Positions 15,907-25,369 of a stretch of DNA of 64,000 bases are shown here, piece by piece. The notes beneath the pieces were generated by a model. The model did not search any database. It was not told the origin of the DNA and worked only from the letters and a program-made list of their open reading frames with translations. Source of the stretch: Trueperella pyogenes. Its GTDB lineage: Bacteria > Actinomycetota > Actinomycetes > Actinomycetales > Actinomycetaceae. How positions within the stretch are numbered: the stretch's first letter is position 1; each line of letters begins with the position of its first letter. Location: assembly GCF_900460345.1 (NCBI RefSeq), contig NZ_UHHW01000002.1, forward strand, positions 1,302,001 to 1,366,000, in the 5' to 3' direction. Both the position numbers and the translations under genes were made by a program.

Positions 15907-17310
15907 TTAGTTGTCGGTTCGGGCGTGACGACGCAGGAGCTCCTCGCGGGCTTCCATCATCGCCCGCTCGTCCTTGCCGACGATCATCATAAGAACGAAA
16001 GCCACAACGACCACACCGGTGAGCGTGGCGTAGGTGAAATTCCAACCGAAGTTATGGATGAGCAGGCCGACGCCGGTGGAGGCAAGTGAGGCGCCAAGGA
16101 GGTAACCGAACAGACCCGTGAACCCTGCCGCGGTACCTGCCACCTCGCGCGGGGAGAGGTCGATGGCCTGCAGACCGATCAACATGACAGGGCCGTAGAT
16201 CAGGCCACCGATGACGGCGATGAGAACATAGAACATCCAGATCGGGGCGGTAGTCGGAAGCTGCCAGTAGGCCACGAGCGCAATACCGACGCCGGCCAGG
16301 AAGAGCATGCCAGCTCCTGAGCGCCAGCCCTTGAACAGCTTGTCGGAAAGCCAGCCGCACAGAAGTGTGCCAATGATGCCGGCAAGTTCATAGATGGCAA
16401 ACCCGATGATGCCCTCTTTGATGTTGGCGCCATGGATGACATCGGTGAGGTAGACAGGAATCCAGGACAGCACGCCATAACGCAGGGTGTAGACGAAGAC
16501 ATTGGCCAGTGCCAGCAGGACGATGACGCGGTTGGTGAGCACGTGCTTGAAGAGCATCGTCTTCCACGACATGCCCTTCTCAGTGGACTCCACCTTTGCC
16601 GGGTCGTTGCGGTACTCCTCGATCGGCGGCAGACCAACAGCCTCAGGCCTGTCACGAATCATGAAGAAGATCAGAAGGGAAATCGCGAGAGCGACGTAGC
16701 CCGGAATACTGAACGCAGGAGTCCAGTCCGACTTATCGGAGGCGAAATTGTCTAGTGCCCAGACAGCCAGGAAACCAAGACCAGCGCCGCCGACGTTGTG
16801 CGCGGTATTCCAGATGGAGGTCATCCAGCCGCGCTCAGTCGTGGAGAACCAGTGGACGAGTACACGGCCTGAGGGAGGCCACCCCATGCCCTGCACCCAG
16901 CCGTTGATGAACATCACGGTGGCGAAGATGCCCACCGATCCCACTATGGAGGGCACGAAAGAGATGATGATGTTGATAATGGCTGACAGCGCCAGGCCGA
17001 GGGGCATGAAGTAGCGGGCATTCGCCCGGTCGGAGAGCATAGCCATGAAGAACTTCGACAGGCCGTAGGAAAAGAGCACGGCGTTGGCAACAACGCCGAT
17101 GCCCACGGTGTTCATCAGGTCGTATTCTTTGAGCAGACCAGAGACGAGAGAGACGTTGTTACGGATGAGGTAGAAGGCGGCGTAGCCGATGAAGATGCCC
17201 ATGAAAACCTGCATGCGCATGCGTTTGTAGGTCGGCGCAATTCGTTCTTTAGGTAGGCGTGGAGCGGCGGGTGGTGCGGAGAGCACACCCAGACGGGACT
17301 TGTGTGCCAT
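15907..17310 (-). CDS. Organophosphate:phosphate antiporter, MFS (UhpT/GlpT/PgtP type)
   Basis: 467 residues from ATG 17310, with AAGGGGA upstream. Twelve hydrophobic segments are visible. Conserved family features include YAAFYLIRNNVSLV in helix 1, GMGWPPSGRVLVHWFSTTERGWMTSIWNTAHNVGG around 120-160, and the C-terminal half beginning near 255. Members exchange inorganic phosphate for sugar phosphates, glycerol 3-phosphate or phosphoglycerate across the inner membrane. The overall pattern is nearer UhpT/UhpC/PgtP than GlpT, but the exact substrate cannot be read from sequence. It lies between a two-component system and an ABC importer of the AfuABC/FbpABC class, so the block is probably devoted to phosphorylated-sugar scavenging from host cells. 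Confidence 0.88.
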   Translation of the reverse strand: MAHKSRLGVLSAPPAAPRLPKERIAPTYKRMRMQVFMGIFIGYAAFYLIRNNVSLVSGLLKEYDLMNTVGIGVVANAVLFSYGLSKFFMAMLSDRANARYFMPLGLALSAIINIIISFVPSIVGSVGIFATVMFINGWVQGMGWPPSGRVLVHWFSTTERGWMTSIWNTAHNVGGAGLGFLAVWALDNFASDKSDWTPAFSIPGYVALAISLLIFFMIRDRPEAVGLPPIEEYRNDPAKVESTEKGMSWKTMLFKHVLTNRVIVLLALANVFVYTLRYGVLSWIPVYLTDVIHGANIKEGIIGFAIYELAGIIGTLLCGWLSDKLFKGWRSGAGMLFLAGVGIALVAYWQLPTTAPIWMFYVLIAVIGGLIYGPVMLIGLQAIDLSPREVAGTAAGFTGLFGYLLGASLASTGVGLLIHNFGWNFTYATLTGVVVVAFVLMMIVGKDERAMMEAREELLRRHARTDN

Positions 17311-17436
17311 GGTTCCCCTTTCACATGGGCGCGTCGTTGCGTTCATGAGTCGATGCTAAATTGGGGCCAGTAACAGTCACCGCCCATGAAAGTCACACTT
17401 GGTGACAGCCTTGTTACTTTTCTCGCGGCTTAGCGG

Positions 17437-18123
17437 CTAACACTTAAGAGCAAGGGAATATCCTGCGCCGCGATGGGAGCGAATAACGACGCCGACCTCG
17501 GCCTTCTCCAGAGTCTTGCGAACGCGGTAAATGGCAGTCTTGACCATCTCACGCCCTCCTGCCTGCTCGGTCACTCCCCACGCTTCGTTAAGTAACTGGC
17601 GGTGAGTCACTACATCGCCGTCGTGACGAATGAGCGTAGCCAGAAGGCGGACCTCGGTGGCAGAGATGTTGAGCTTGCGCCCGCGCCAGGTGGCCTCCAG
17701 AAAGTCCATGTTTACGCCCAGCTCGCCTAGGGTCTGCCGAGCATCGTCCTCCGGAAAGCTGCGCCGCAAGAGGGCCTGAGCACGCAACGCGAGCTCCTGC
17801 GGTGAGAAGGGCTTGGTAAGGTAGTCGTCCGCGCCGGCCTCGAGGCCCTTGATCCGGTCCTCAACATCGGCGCGTGCCGTGAGCAAGATGATGGGCAGAT
17901 CCCCGATCTGTGCACGGATGCGCTCAGTGAGGTCGAGGCCCGAGCCATGCGGGAGCATGATGTCCAGGACGGCCAGGTGAAACTTGTAGGCGGTAAGCTT
18001 GTGCCATGCCTCGGCTGCCGTCGCCGCCGTCACACAAGTAAAGCCTTTGGACTCGAGGGCAAAGGTGACGATGGCGAGCATCTGCGGCTCGTCATCGACG
18101 ACAAGTGCGCGCGGCGTGATCAT
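17437..18123 (-). CDS. Two-component response regulator, OmpR/PhoB family
   Basis: 228 residues. The receiver domain carries the acidic pair VVDDE (Asp10-Asp11), the phosphorylated Asp54 in VLDIMLP and the Lys of LTKPFSPQELALR. The C-terminal winged-helix DNA-binding domain includes LSATEVRLLATLIRHDGDVV-like features and HRGAGYSLAL at the end. It overlaps the kinase gene by four bases (ATGA). It is followed by the antiporter gene on the same strand after about 125 bases, the likely site of its target promoter; in the Salmonella pgt and enteric uhp systems the regulators also adjoin their transporter. Confidence 0.93.
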   Translation of the reverse strand: MITPRALVVDDEPQMLAIVTFALESKGFTCVTAATAAEAWHKLTAYKFHLAVLDIMLPHGSGLDLTERIRAQIGDLPIILLTARADVEDRIKGLEAGADDYLTKPFSPQELALRAQALLRRSFPEDDARQTLGELGVNMDFLEATWRGRKLNISATEVRLLATLIRHDGDVVTHRQLLNEAWGVTEQAGGREMVKTAIYRVRKTLEKAEVGVVIRSHRGAGYSLALKC

Positions 18124-18908
18124 TCTTCCCCTCCCGGCTGTCCCTGCGGTAACAGCACCACGATGGTGGTTCCGACCTCCGGGCGCGTGTCCACCATGAG
18201 CTTTCCGCCGTGTGCAGCGACGATCTCCTGAGAGACGAGCATACCAATCCCCGAGCCGGGCCTGCGGCTCGACCCGGTCGCGAACGCGGTAAAAAATCGT
18301 TCAAGATCTGTGCTATCCATGCCGTTGCCATGATCGGTCACCTCGAGGAGTGCTCCCCCGTCCTCTGCCTGCGAGACGCGCACGCGCACGCCATCTTCGC
18401 CTTCGGAGTGGCGGATAGCGTTGTTGACGAGGTTCCACACCAGCTGTCGAATGAGCTGCTCGTCCGCATAGAGCGGCAATACTCCGCCCCGTACGTCCAC
18501 ACGGATCGGGATGGTGGTGGTCCGGCGAAGTGACTGGGCGGCGTCGGCGATGATATCGCGGATGTCGACCAGGTCAGATCGCAGCAGGAAGTTTCCGTCC
18601 TTAAGACGCCGCTGAACGAGGGAGTTCTCCGCAATGCCGATCGCTTGCTGGGCATTGTCGAAGATCGTGTTGACGAAGCCCACCTGGGTCTCATTCAGCG
18701 GGCCGGGGCTTTGCCCGACGAGCAGTTCTGCCGCGGCCTCAATGAGGGAAAGCGGTGTGCGGATCTCGTGCGCGACGACAGCAGGCTGGCTCTCGTACCG
18801 CTTGACCTCGGCGCGCGCCGCGGCCAATTGCGCGGTGATGGAGCGGTTATAAACAATGAGCCCCAGGATAGTGCCCGCCGCAACGATGGCCGTGATGATC
18901 GTGATCAT
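18120..18908 (-). CDS. Sensor histidine kinase, short, single membrane helix
   Basis: 262 residues, short for a sensor. One N-terminal membrane helix (about 2-22) leads directly into a linker and the phospho-acceptor domain (VVAHEIRTPLSLIEAA, His47). The ATP-binding domain follows, with N-box NLVNNAIRHSEGE, G1 DHGNGMD and G2 GSGIGMLVSQEIVAAHGG. There is no extracellular sensing domain, so the signal may come through the membrane helix or a partner protein, possibly the antiporter or the anchored binding protein. Its ATG overlaps the truB stop (ATGA), which puts it in the truB transcript, an odd position for a sensor. Confidence 0.92.
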   Translation of the reverse strand: MITIITAIVAAGTILGLIVYNRSITAQLAAARAEVKRYESQPAVVAHEIRTPLSLIEAAAELLVGQSPGPLNETQVGFVNTIFDNAQQAIGIAENSLVQRRLKDGNFLLRSDLVDIRDIIADAAQSLRRTTTIPIRVDVRGGVLPLYADEQLIRQLVWNLVNNAIRHSEGEDGVRVRVSQAEDGGALLEVTDHGNGMDSTDLERFFTAFATGSSRRPGSGIGMLVSQEIVAAHGGKLMVDTRPEVGTTIVVLLPQGQPGGEE

Positions 18909-19921
18909 AGCGTCAGTTGCAGATCCGGCTTCAACTTGCCCGAGCGCGGCGAGACGAGTGCGACCGCCTCATCGCCGCAGAACGCGGCAGCAGGCCACCT
19001 GTCCGCGCGGGTACCGGCCGAGATAGGCGCGCGTTTGTCGATGAACAGGCCGTTACGCAAGGCGCGTGCCTCGGCGTCGTCGATATCGATGACGGGGAAT
19101 ACCTGCCGACACACCTGGGCCATCGACACCACGGGCAAGCCCTGATCATTCTCTATCATGCCCTTGAGGTCGGCAACGCTGTATGCGTCCGTCACGTTCC
19201 ACGGCCCGATCTCGGTACGGCGTAGCGCAGTCAGGTGTGCCTTGGTACCGAGAGCCTGGCCCACATCACGGGCGAGCGCCCGCACATACGTTCCACTCGA
19301 TGCAGTGACGACGACGTCGAACTCCGCCACCCGTGCGGCAAGCTCGCCGTCGATAGCGCGCCGGTGAACGGGAGATGTCCGCGCGAAACGTTCCACATGA
19401 ATGGGACGAGCTGCAAGCGTCACCTCTTCTCCCTCACGGGCGCGGTCATGTGCCCGCTCGCCATCGACCTTGATCGCCGAGACGGTAGCAGGCACCTGCA
19501 TGATATCGCCGATAAAGTTGGTCAGCACGGCGTCGATCGCGGCGTCGTCTGCGTGTACGGGCGGACCGGCATGGAGCTCGCCTTCGGCGTCATCGGTATT
19601 CGAGCCAACCCCAAGACAGATGCGCGCCTCATACGTCTTATCCGCACCCACGAGATATTGGATGAGCTTGGTGAGACGGCCCGTCGCAACGATGAGAAGA
19701 CCCGTGGCCATCGGGTCGAGTGTGCCGGCGTGGCCGACCTGTCGGGTAGCACCGAGCCGACGCAGCGCGCCCACGATATCGTGAGACGTCACGCCCTGAT
19801 CTTTGTCAATAAACAACAGACCTTCACAAGGGTGGGTTCCGCGAGGCAAATCGCCCCACGGCTTGGGCCGCGCAAGGCGGGCAATGGCGCGCTGACGGTT
19901 TCTTTCTCGCCCCTTGGACAC
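18905..19921 (-). CDS. truB: tRNA pseudouridine(55) synthase
   Basis: TruB makes pseudouridine 55 in the T-loop of tRNAs. The catalytic motif VGHAGTLDPMATGLL contains the nucleophilic Asp; further markers are the KTYEA stretch and VTASSGTYVRALARDVGQALG. 338 residues includes an N-terminal extension (SKGRERNRQRAIARLARPKP) and a PUA-like C-terminal domain. It overlaps the rbfA stop by one base and the kinase start by four. Confidence 0.97.
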   Translation of the reverse strand: MSKGRERNRQRAIARLARPKPWGDLPRGTHPCEGLLFIDKDQGVTSHDIVGALRRLGATRQVGHAGTLDPMATGLLIVATGRLTKLIQYLVGADKTYEARICLGVGSNTDDAEGELHAGPPVHADDAAIDAVLTNFIGDIMQVPATVSAIKVDGERAHDRAREGEEVTLAARPIHVERFARTSPVHRRAIDGELAARVAEFDVVVTASSGTYVRALARDVGQALGTKAHLTALRRTEIGPWNVTDAYSVADLKGMIENDQGLPVVSMAQVCRQVFPVIDIDDAEARALRNGLFIDKRAPISAGTRADRWPAAAFCGDEAVALVSPRSGKLKPDLQLTL

Positions 19922-20358
19922 TACTTGGCCTCGGCGTCCGAGCCGGCGGCGTTCCGGTAAGGGTTTTCACCACCCACAGGCGAAGCGCCCTCGGCACACT
20001 TGCGGATCTCCTCATCGCGCTTGCGCGCAGCTGCAAGAAGATCCTCCATCGTGCGGGAGGTTTCCGGCAAAGAATCCAAGACGAACTCAATCGTGGGTGT
20101 CAAGCGCAAGCCCAGCTGCTTGCCCACCGAGGAGCGGATCATGCCCTTTGCCGACTCCAGAGCGTGGCCCGACTGGCGCCGCTCCTCCTCCGAGCCCATC
20201 ACTGTGTAAAACACCGACGCATGCTGGAGGTCGCCCGTCACGCGCACGTCCGTCACCGTCACCATGCCCAAACGCGGATCCTTGAGCTTAGTATCAATCA
20301 GCCGGGCCACGATCTGATGAATCTGGTCGGCTACGCGGTCAACACGTGTATTGGCCAT
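19921..20358 (-). CDS. rbfA: Ribosome-binding factor A
   Basis: 145 residues with a single KH-like domain. RbfA helps the last steps of 30S maturation and 16S 5'-end processing. Recognisable stretches are RVDRVADQIHQIVARLIDTKLKDPRLG-type N-terminal helices, VTVTDVRVTGDLQHASVFYTVMG and LGLRLTPTIEFVLDS. It follows infB as usual but is separated from it by a 300-base gap with a terminator and a repeat, so it should have its own promoter. It is coupled to truB. Confidence 0.96.
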   Translation of the reverse strand: MANTRVDRVADQIHQIVARLIDTKLKDPRLGMVTVTDVRVTGDLQHASVFYTVMGSEEERRQSGHALESAKGMIRSSVGKQLGLRLTPTIEFVLDSLPETSRTMEDLLAAARKRDEEIRKCAEGASPVGGENPYRNAAGSDAEAK

Positions 20359-20513
20359 GGTTCTCCTTTACTTGTTCTGCTGCCCATCCTACGCGATCGG
20401 GTTGAGAGACAAAAACGTCGCTTAGATTCGGGCTTTTCATTGCTAGGGTGAGGATAAACCCGAGTCTTTGAGGTGTGGGCTGAGATGGGCTCAGGGGCGG
20501 GTTCGTTTAACCC

Positions 20514-20600
20514 GCATTCCGACAGTTCTTTTGAACATACCGGCCACCGATTCATATGCGGGCCTGATGGGGGCTATATTCATGTTTTATGCTGGCGCCC
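20514..20600 (+). repeat. Dispersed intergenic repeat, copy 1
   Basis: Two blocks match 38788-38914: GCATTCCGACAGTTCTTTTGA (20514-20534), then a block of about 58 bases from GGCCACCGATTCATAT (20542) through GGCCTGATGG and ATTCATGTTTT to GCGCCC (20600), about 85% identical in the two copies. It lies between the infB terminator and rbfA. A small hairpin (GCGGGTT/AACCCGC, 20497-20515) adjoins its left end. Confidence 0.75.
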
Positions 20601-20620
20601 AGCCTGCCGACAGCGCCCAC

Positions 20621-20649
20621 GGGCGCCGCCTCTTGTTGAGGCGGCGCCC
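20621..20649 (-). terminator. infB terminator
   Basis: GGGCGCCGCCTC (20621-20632), loop TTGTT, GAGGCGGCGCCC (20638-20649): a perfect 12-bp GC-rich stem placed 11 bases after the infB stop. No T-run is evident, as is common in high-GC actinobacteria. Confidence 0.8.
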
Positions 20650-20660
20650 GGCGTCGTGAA

Positions 20661-23408
20661 TTAGTCCCGCGGCTTCTCGCGCATCTCCCACGTCTCGATG
20701 ATGTCGCCCTCAGCAATATCGTTGTAGCCGAGCGTGATACCACACTCGTAGCCCTCACGAACCGTAGTCACGTCATCCTTCTCGCGGCGCAGGGACTCGA
20801 TCGTCAGATCCGGGGCAACAACCACGCCGTCGCGCACAAGGCGTGCCTTGTGGCCACGGTTGATCGTGCCAGAGCGAACGATGGAGCCAGCAATGTTGCC
20901 GAACTTGCCGGAGCGGAAGACCTGCCTGATCTCGGCAGTGCCAACCTCGACCTCTTCGTAGATCGGCTTGAGCTTGCCCTTGAGGGCGGCCTCAACCTCA
21001 TCGATGGCAGAGTAGATGACATTGTAGAACTTCATCTCCACGCCTTCCTGATCGGCAAGATCCTGAACGCGCTCTGCCGGGCGGACGTTGAAGCCGATGA
21101 TCACGGCGTTGTCGACCGTAGCCAGATCCACGTCCGACTGGGTCACGGCACCAACACCGCGGTGAATGACATGCAACTCGACCTCGCCCTGGCCGACCTC
21201 GATATCGAGCAAGCTCGCCTCGAGGGCCTCAACCGAACCGGAGGAATCACCCTTGATGATGAGGTTAAGGGTCTCGACCTTGCCCTCTTCGATCGCTGCC
21301 GTGAGGTCCTCGAGCGAAATGCGCTTGCGGCGCTTGGCCAATGTGGCAGCGCGCTTGGCCGCCTCGCGGCGCTCAGCGATCTGGCGAGCAGTGCGGTCGT
21401 CGTCGGCAACAATGAGCTGGTCGCCCGCACCGGGCACCGAGGTCAGCCCCAGAACCTGGACGGGACGCGACGGGCCTGCCTCGTCGACGTTGTTTCCATG
21501 CTCGTCGATCATGGCGCGAACGCGGCCATAAGCGGTGCCAACCACGATGGAGTCGCCGATGTGGAGCGTGCCATCTTGAACGAGGGCGGTGATCACCGAA
21601 CCGCGCCCTTGGTCAAGCTTGGCCTCAATGGCGACGCCGCGAGCAGCCTTGTCCGGATTCGCCTTCGGCTCGACGAGGATGTCGGAAGTGGCGACGACGG
21701 TCGACAGGAGCTCGCCGATATTGATGCGCTGCTTGGCCGAAATATCCACGAACGGAATATCTCCGCCGTACTCCTCGGCCACGAGGCCGTACTCGGTCAG
21801 CTGCGCACGCACCTTCGCCGGGTTAGCTCCCTCCACATCAATCTTGTTGACGGCGACGACGATCGGCACATCGGCGGCCTGAACGTGGTTAATCGCCTCA
21901 ACGGTCTGAGGCATGACGCCATCATTTGCGGCGACCACAAGGATCGCGACGTCAGTAATATCGGCACCGCGGGCACGCATCTGCGTGAAGGCCTCGTGAC
22001 CAGGGGTGTCGATGAAGGTGATCGCGCGGCGCTCGCCCTCAACATCGACGTGCGTCTGGTAGGCACCGATGTTCTGGGTGATGCCACCGGCCTCGCCCAT
22101 AGCGACGTCCGCATTTCGGATCGCGTCAAGGAGCTTGGTTTTACCGTGGTCAACGTGTCCCATGACGGTCACTACCGGAGGACGCTTAACCATATCCTGC
22201 GGATCGGCTTCTTCGCGCTCTGCTTCAAGGTTAATGTCGAAGGCTTCGAGAATCTCGCGATCTTCGTCTTCCGGGCTCATGATCTTGATGTCATAGCCGA
22301 GCTCGGCGCCGAGAAGTTGGAACGTGTCTTCGTCCAGGGACTGGTTAGCCGTGGCCATCTCTCCCATGCGGAACAAGACAGTCACCAGCGCTGCCGGATC
22401 GGCGTCGATACGCTCGGCGAAATCCGCCAAGGAGGAGCCCGCACGCACGCGGACAGTCTCGCCATTGCCGCGCGGCACCGAAATGCCCGCGACCATGGGG
22501 TTGAGCTGCTCCTCCCATTCCTGGCGCTTCATTCGCTTCGACTTCCGGCGGTTTCCGCCGCCGCGCTTGCCGAATGCGCCGGCGGTCGAGCCGCCACGCG
22601 CCTTACCGCCAGAGCGGACGAAGCTGCCGCCGCGCTGACCTGCGCCACCGGCATTATTGCCAGCGCCGCCACCAGCACCTGGGCGCCCGCCGCGGCCACG
22701 ACCACCGCCGCGGTTAGAATCGTTGGGCTTAATATGCTCGGGCATCATGTTCGGCGACGGACGGTTGCCACCGGCCGGACGCGGAGCCTTCTTGGCATCC
22801 CCGGCCTCACGCATTCCCTGCTTTGAGGCAAATGGGGAGTTGCCCGGACGCGGACGCCCCATCCCCTGCTTCGAAGCGAACGGAGAGTTGCCCGGACGCG
22901 GGCCACTGCGCCGCGGCTGCGGGCGCGGCGGAACAGCGTCCCGAGCAGCCTGGGCCGATTTGGCAGCTGAGCCAGGAGTCGCCATCGTGCGCGGCTTCGG
23001 CGCTGGCTTTGCCGCAGGTTTCGGTTGAGCGGGCTTCGGCGTGGGAGCTTGCGCAGCAGCAGGAGCCTGCGCGGGAGTCACCGGCGTTTCCTTCGCGGCC
23101 GGCTTCGGGCCTGGCATCGGCCGACCAGTCGGCTTAGCGGCGGGCTTGGGACCCGGCTTGGCATTCGACGCCGGAGCCTTGGCAGGAGCCTCAGCCTTTG
23201 CTGGGGCCTCTTTAGCACTCTCCTTCGCGGACTTATCTAGCTCCTCAGGGTGCTTATCAAAATACTCACGTGCTTTACGCACGACGGGGGCCTCAACACT
23301 TGAGGACGCCGATTTAACGAATTCGCCGTTTTCCTTCAGCACTTCCAATAACTTTTTGGAAGTAACGCCGATCTCCTTAGCGAGTTCATGTACGCGGACC
23401 TTTGCCAC
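20661..23408 (-). CDS. infB: Translation initiation factor IF-2
   Basis: 915 residues. IF-2 is the GTPase that brings initiator tRNA to the 30S P site and promotes subunit joining. An IF2N segment ([22 protein letters not shown]) is followed by a long Ala/Pro/Lys- then Gly/Arg-rich linker of about 270 residues typical of actinobacteria. The G domain has GHVDHGKT (G1), DTPGHEAF (G3) and NKIDV (G4); domains II-IV follow, ending in the fMet-tRNA-binding C2 region. The linker holds a duplicated 16-residue unit around [13 protein letters not shown]. Part of the rimP-nusA-ylxR-infB cluster. Confidence 0.98.
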   Translation of the reverse strand: MAKVRVHELAKEIGVTSKKLLEVLKENGEFVKSASSSVEAPVVRKAREYFDKHPEELDKSAKESAKEAPAKAEAPAKAPASNAKPGPKPAAKPTGRPMPGPKPAAKETPVTPAQAPAAAQAPTPKPAQPKPAAKPAPKPRTMATPGSAAKSAQAARDAVPPRPQPRRSGPRPGNSPFASKQGMGRPRPGNSPFASKQGMREAGDAKKAPRPAGGNRPSPNMMPEHIKPNDSNRGGGRGRGGRPGAGGGAGNNAGGAGQRGGSFVRSGGKARGGSTAGAFGKRGGGNRRKSKRMKRQEWEEQLNPMVAGISVPRGNGETVRVRAGSSLADFAERIDADPAALVTVLFRMGEMATANQSLDEDTFQLLGAELGYDIKIMSPEDEDREILEAFDINLEAEREEADPQDMVKRPPVVTVMGHVDHGKTKLLDAIRNADVAMGEAGGITQNIGAYQTHVDVEGERRAITFIDTPGHEAFTQMRARGADITDVAILVVAANDGVMPQTVEAINHVQAADVPIVVAVNKIDVEGANPAKVRAQLTEYGLVAEEYGGDIPFVDISAKQRINIGELLSTVVATSDILVEPKANPDKAARGVAIEAKLDQGRGSVITALVQDGTLHIGDSIVVGTAYGRVRAMIDEHGNNVDEAGPSRPVQVLGLTSVPGAGDQLIVADDDRTARQIAERREAAKRAATLAKRRKRISLEDLTAAIEEGKVETLNLIIKGDSSGSVEALEASLLDIEVGQGEVELHVIHRGVGAVTQSDVDLATVDNAVIIGFNVRPAERVQDLADQEGVEMKFYNVIYSAIDEVEAALKGKLKPIYEEVEVGTAEIRQVFRSGKFGNIAGSIVRSGTINRGHKARLVRDGVVVAPDLTIESLRREKDDVTTVREGYECGITLGYNDIAEGDIIETWEMREKPRD
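22813..22901 (-). repeat. In-frame tandem duplication in the infB linker
   Basis: Two units, 22813-22853 and 22861-22901, with a 48-base period, each encode [13 protein letters not shown]. They differ at several third positions, so the duplication is not recent. It probably varies linker length without affecting function. Confidence 0.75.
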
Positions 23409-23515
23409 AGTTCTCCTTTAACTTTGGTCCGCGCGCTTCGGCGTCAGACCTCTTGCAGACAGCTCATCGCTGGGTACTCATCGGGTGCCCATCGGCTTTC
23501 TACCCGCTTTCATCT

Positions 23516-23797
23516 CTAGGGCTCGTCACCCACTTGCAGTGTCAGGAGCCAAGCTTGCAACGACTCGTCGTTGACTTCGCCACGAAAGGCACGGTTCAAC
23601 GCACGTTTTTGCAACGCAAGCTTGACGCACTCAGAGGTAGGATGCACCCACGCTCCTCGTCCCCCCGCAACGCGATGCGGATCAAGAAATGCTGTCCTGT
23701 CCCGCAACGCGATGCGAAGAAGTTCATCTGGATGTGCAACACCGCGGCATCCTATACAAGTGCGCGTGGAAAGCGCGTGCGATGACGATGTTGACAT
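23516..23797 (-). CDS. ylxR: YlxR family (DUF448) RNA-binding protein
   Basis: 93 residues with the family signature: an N-terminal RTCIGCRGVAHPDELLRIA segment and the GGRGAWVHPTSECVKLAL motif. YlxR lies between nusA and infB across Gram-positive bacteria, as here, and has been proposed to be a small nucleic-acid-binding or RNase P-linked protein. ATG 23797 is chosen because the conserved CIGC stretch begins 13 residues later. Confidence 0.93.
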   Translation of the reverse strand: MSTSSSHALSTRTCIGCRGVAHPDELLRIALRDRTAFLDPHRVAGGRGAWVHPTSECVKLALQKRALNRAFRGEVNDESLQAWLLTLQVGDEP

Positions 23798-23864
23798 ACC
23801 TTGGACAGTCTAGCGGAACGGCAACCTCCACGACACGGCCTGTGTCCGTGAGTTACCTCAAGTA

Positions 23865-24872
23865 TTACTCCTCCGGGGGCAGTTGGGATTCCGTACGAGT
23901 GTCCTCGCTGACCTTACGGATATCAATAGACCAGCCGGTCAGCTTCGCCGCAAGTCGAACATTTTGTGCTTCCTTGCCAATAGCGAGCGAGGCCTGATCA
24001 TCGGGGACGATCGCACGCGCCTGACGGGTGTCCTTGTTGAGGATGTCAACCCGCACCACCTTGGCCGGTGAGAGGGCTGCTGCGACGAAGGCCGCGATGT
24101 CGTCGTCGTAATCGACGATGTCAATCTTCTCGCCGTGCAGTTCCTGCGTCACGGCACGCACACGATTGCCATTCGGGCCGATGCAGGCGCCCTTCGCGGC
24201 GACCGTGGGATCATTGGACCACACTGCAACCTTCGAACGATGCCCCGCCTCGCGGGCAAGGGACACGATCTCGACGACGCCGGACTCGATCTCCGGAACC
24301 TCGGTTGCAAACAATTCGCGCACGAAGTCAGGGTGGGAACGCGACAGCCGAATCGAGGCGCCGCGCGGGCCTACGTTGATATCAAGCACGAGAGCGCGGA
24401 TGAGGTCCCCGTGTTTGAAGTGCTCGGTCGCCACCTGCTCCTCTGCCCGCAGTAGGCCACGGTTCTCCCCCAGCTCTACGAAGAAATCGCGCGAATCCGC
24501 AGTGGCCGAAGAATCTACCGTGCCGGCAACAATCTTGCCCTGCTTGTCCCGGAAGTCGCCCAGGATACGCGCCGACTCGGCGTCGCGCAGACGCTGCGCA
24601 ATGATCGACCGAGCTGTGGACGTGGCAATTCGACCGAAGTCGTTCGGCGTGTCATCGAACTCCCCGATGACGTTACCTTCCTCGTCTTCCTCGGGGGCCC
24701 ACACCGTCACCACTCCAGTAGTGCGGTTGAGTTCGATGCGCGCTCCCCGGATAGCGCCGGGCGCGCGATTGTATGCGTGAAGGAGGGCTTCCTCGATCGC
24801 GCCCAGCAGGATCTCAAGATCAATGCCGAGCTCAGATTCGACGATCTTGAGCTCATTCATCGAGATGTCCAC
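23865..24872 (-). CDS. nusA: Transcription termination/antitermination factor NusA
   Basis: 335 residues: an N-terminal RNA polymerase-binding domain (ELKIVESELGIDLEILLGAI), an S1 domain around 115-190 (IVAGTVDSSATADSRDFFVEL) and KH domains with GACIGPNGNRVRAVTQELHGEKIDIV and QASLAIGKEAQNVRLAAKLTGW. The acidic C-terminal repeats of E. coli NusA are absent, as is normal in actinobacteria. NusA modulates pausing and termination and supports rRNA antitermination. It lies eight bases after rimP. Confidence 0.98.
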   Translation of the reverse strand: MDISMNELKIVESELGIDLEILLGAIEEALLHAYNRAPGAIRGARIELNRTTGVVTVWAPEEDEEGNVIGEFDDTPNDFGRIATSTARSIIAQRLRDAESARILGDFRDKQGKIVAGTVDSSATADSRDFFVELGENRGLLRAEEQVATEHFKHGDLIRALVLDINVGPRGASIRLSRSHPDFVRELFATEVPEIESGVVEIVSLAREAGHRSKVAVWSNDPTVAAKGACIGPNGNRVRAVTQELHGEKIDIVDYDDDIAAFVAAALSPAKVVRVDILNKDTRQARAIVPDDQASLAIGKEAQNVRLAAKLTGWSIDIRKVSEDTRTESQLPPEE

Positions 24873-24880
24873 AGTGCCTC

Positions 24881-25330
24881 CTAAAACTCAATCTGGACGT
24901 TGGCCTTGGCGATCGAAGACAACGCGATCTCGCTCTCTTCGCCATCCAGCGCAAGAGTTACGTTACCACTCCCCACGCCGACAACCCTGCCAGTTAACGC
25001 ATCACCGCTGAGGAGAACAACCTTAACCAGCCGGCCCTCAGCCCGCGAAAACTGCCGCTCGTCGGTCAGTGGGCGCTCCGCGCCAGGGGTAGATACCTCA
25101 AGCGTGTAAGCGCCTGAGACCGGATCAACCTCATCCAGAATTGCTGAAACTGACCGCGTTGCGGCCGCTAGCTGCTCCGAATCCACACCTCCTGGGCCTG
25201 CGGGCAAATCGATGGTCACGCGCAGTGAGGTGTACTTGCCGGCACGGGTGAGCACGACGCTTTCCAAGAACAACCCTTGGTCTTCAATGGCGGGCCGAAT
25301 CAGCTCGGCGATCTCAGTTTCCTTTGACAT
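24881..25330 (-). CDS. rimP: Ribosome maturation factor RimP
   Basis: 149 residues from ATG 25330 (MSKETEIAELIRPAIEDQG). Conserved RimP landmarks are LRVTIDLPAGPGGV, the SRSVSAILDEVDPVSG-like segment and YTLEVSTPGAERPL. RimP is needed for 30S assembly. The frame is open further upstream, but that part overlaps the divergent gene and is not RimP-like. First gene of the nusA-infB cluster; its promoter must lie in the roughly 40 bases shared with the divergent gene starting at 25370, or within it. Confidence 0.96.
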   Translation of the reverse strand: MSKETEIAELIRPAIEDQGLFLESVVLTRAGKYTSLRVTIDLPAGPGGVDSEQLAAATRSVSAILDEVDPVSGAYTLEVSTPGAERPLTDERQFSRAEGRLVKVVLLSGDALTGRVVGVGSGNVTLALDGEESEIALSSIAKANVQIEF

Positions 25331-25369
25331 GACGAAAATTCTACCTGTGCCGTGTGGCAGGATAAAGTT

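Noticed and set aside
20468..20664. Small gene in the repeat copy 1, with a similar frame in copy 2 (TDSYAGLMGAIFMF / TDSYTGLVEPIFMF)
   Set aside because: The similarity follows from the nucleotide repeat. Neither copy has a ribosome site, the surrounding residues differ, and the frame ends diverge. Kept as a repeat, not a gene.
20850..22826. Open frame of about 658 codons opposite infB
   Set aside because: Exact antisense of the IF-2 GTPase domain; repetitive Asp/Arg/Leu content reflects the complement of conserved codons.
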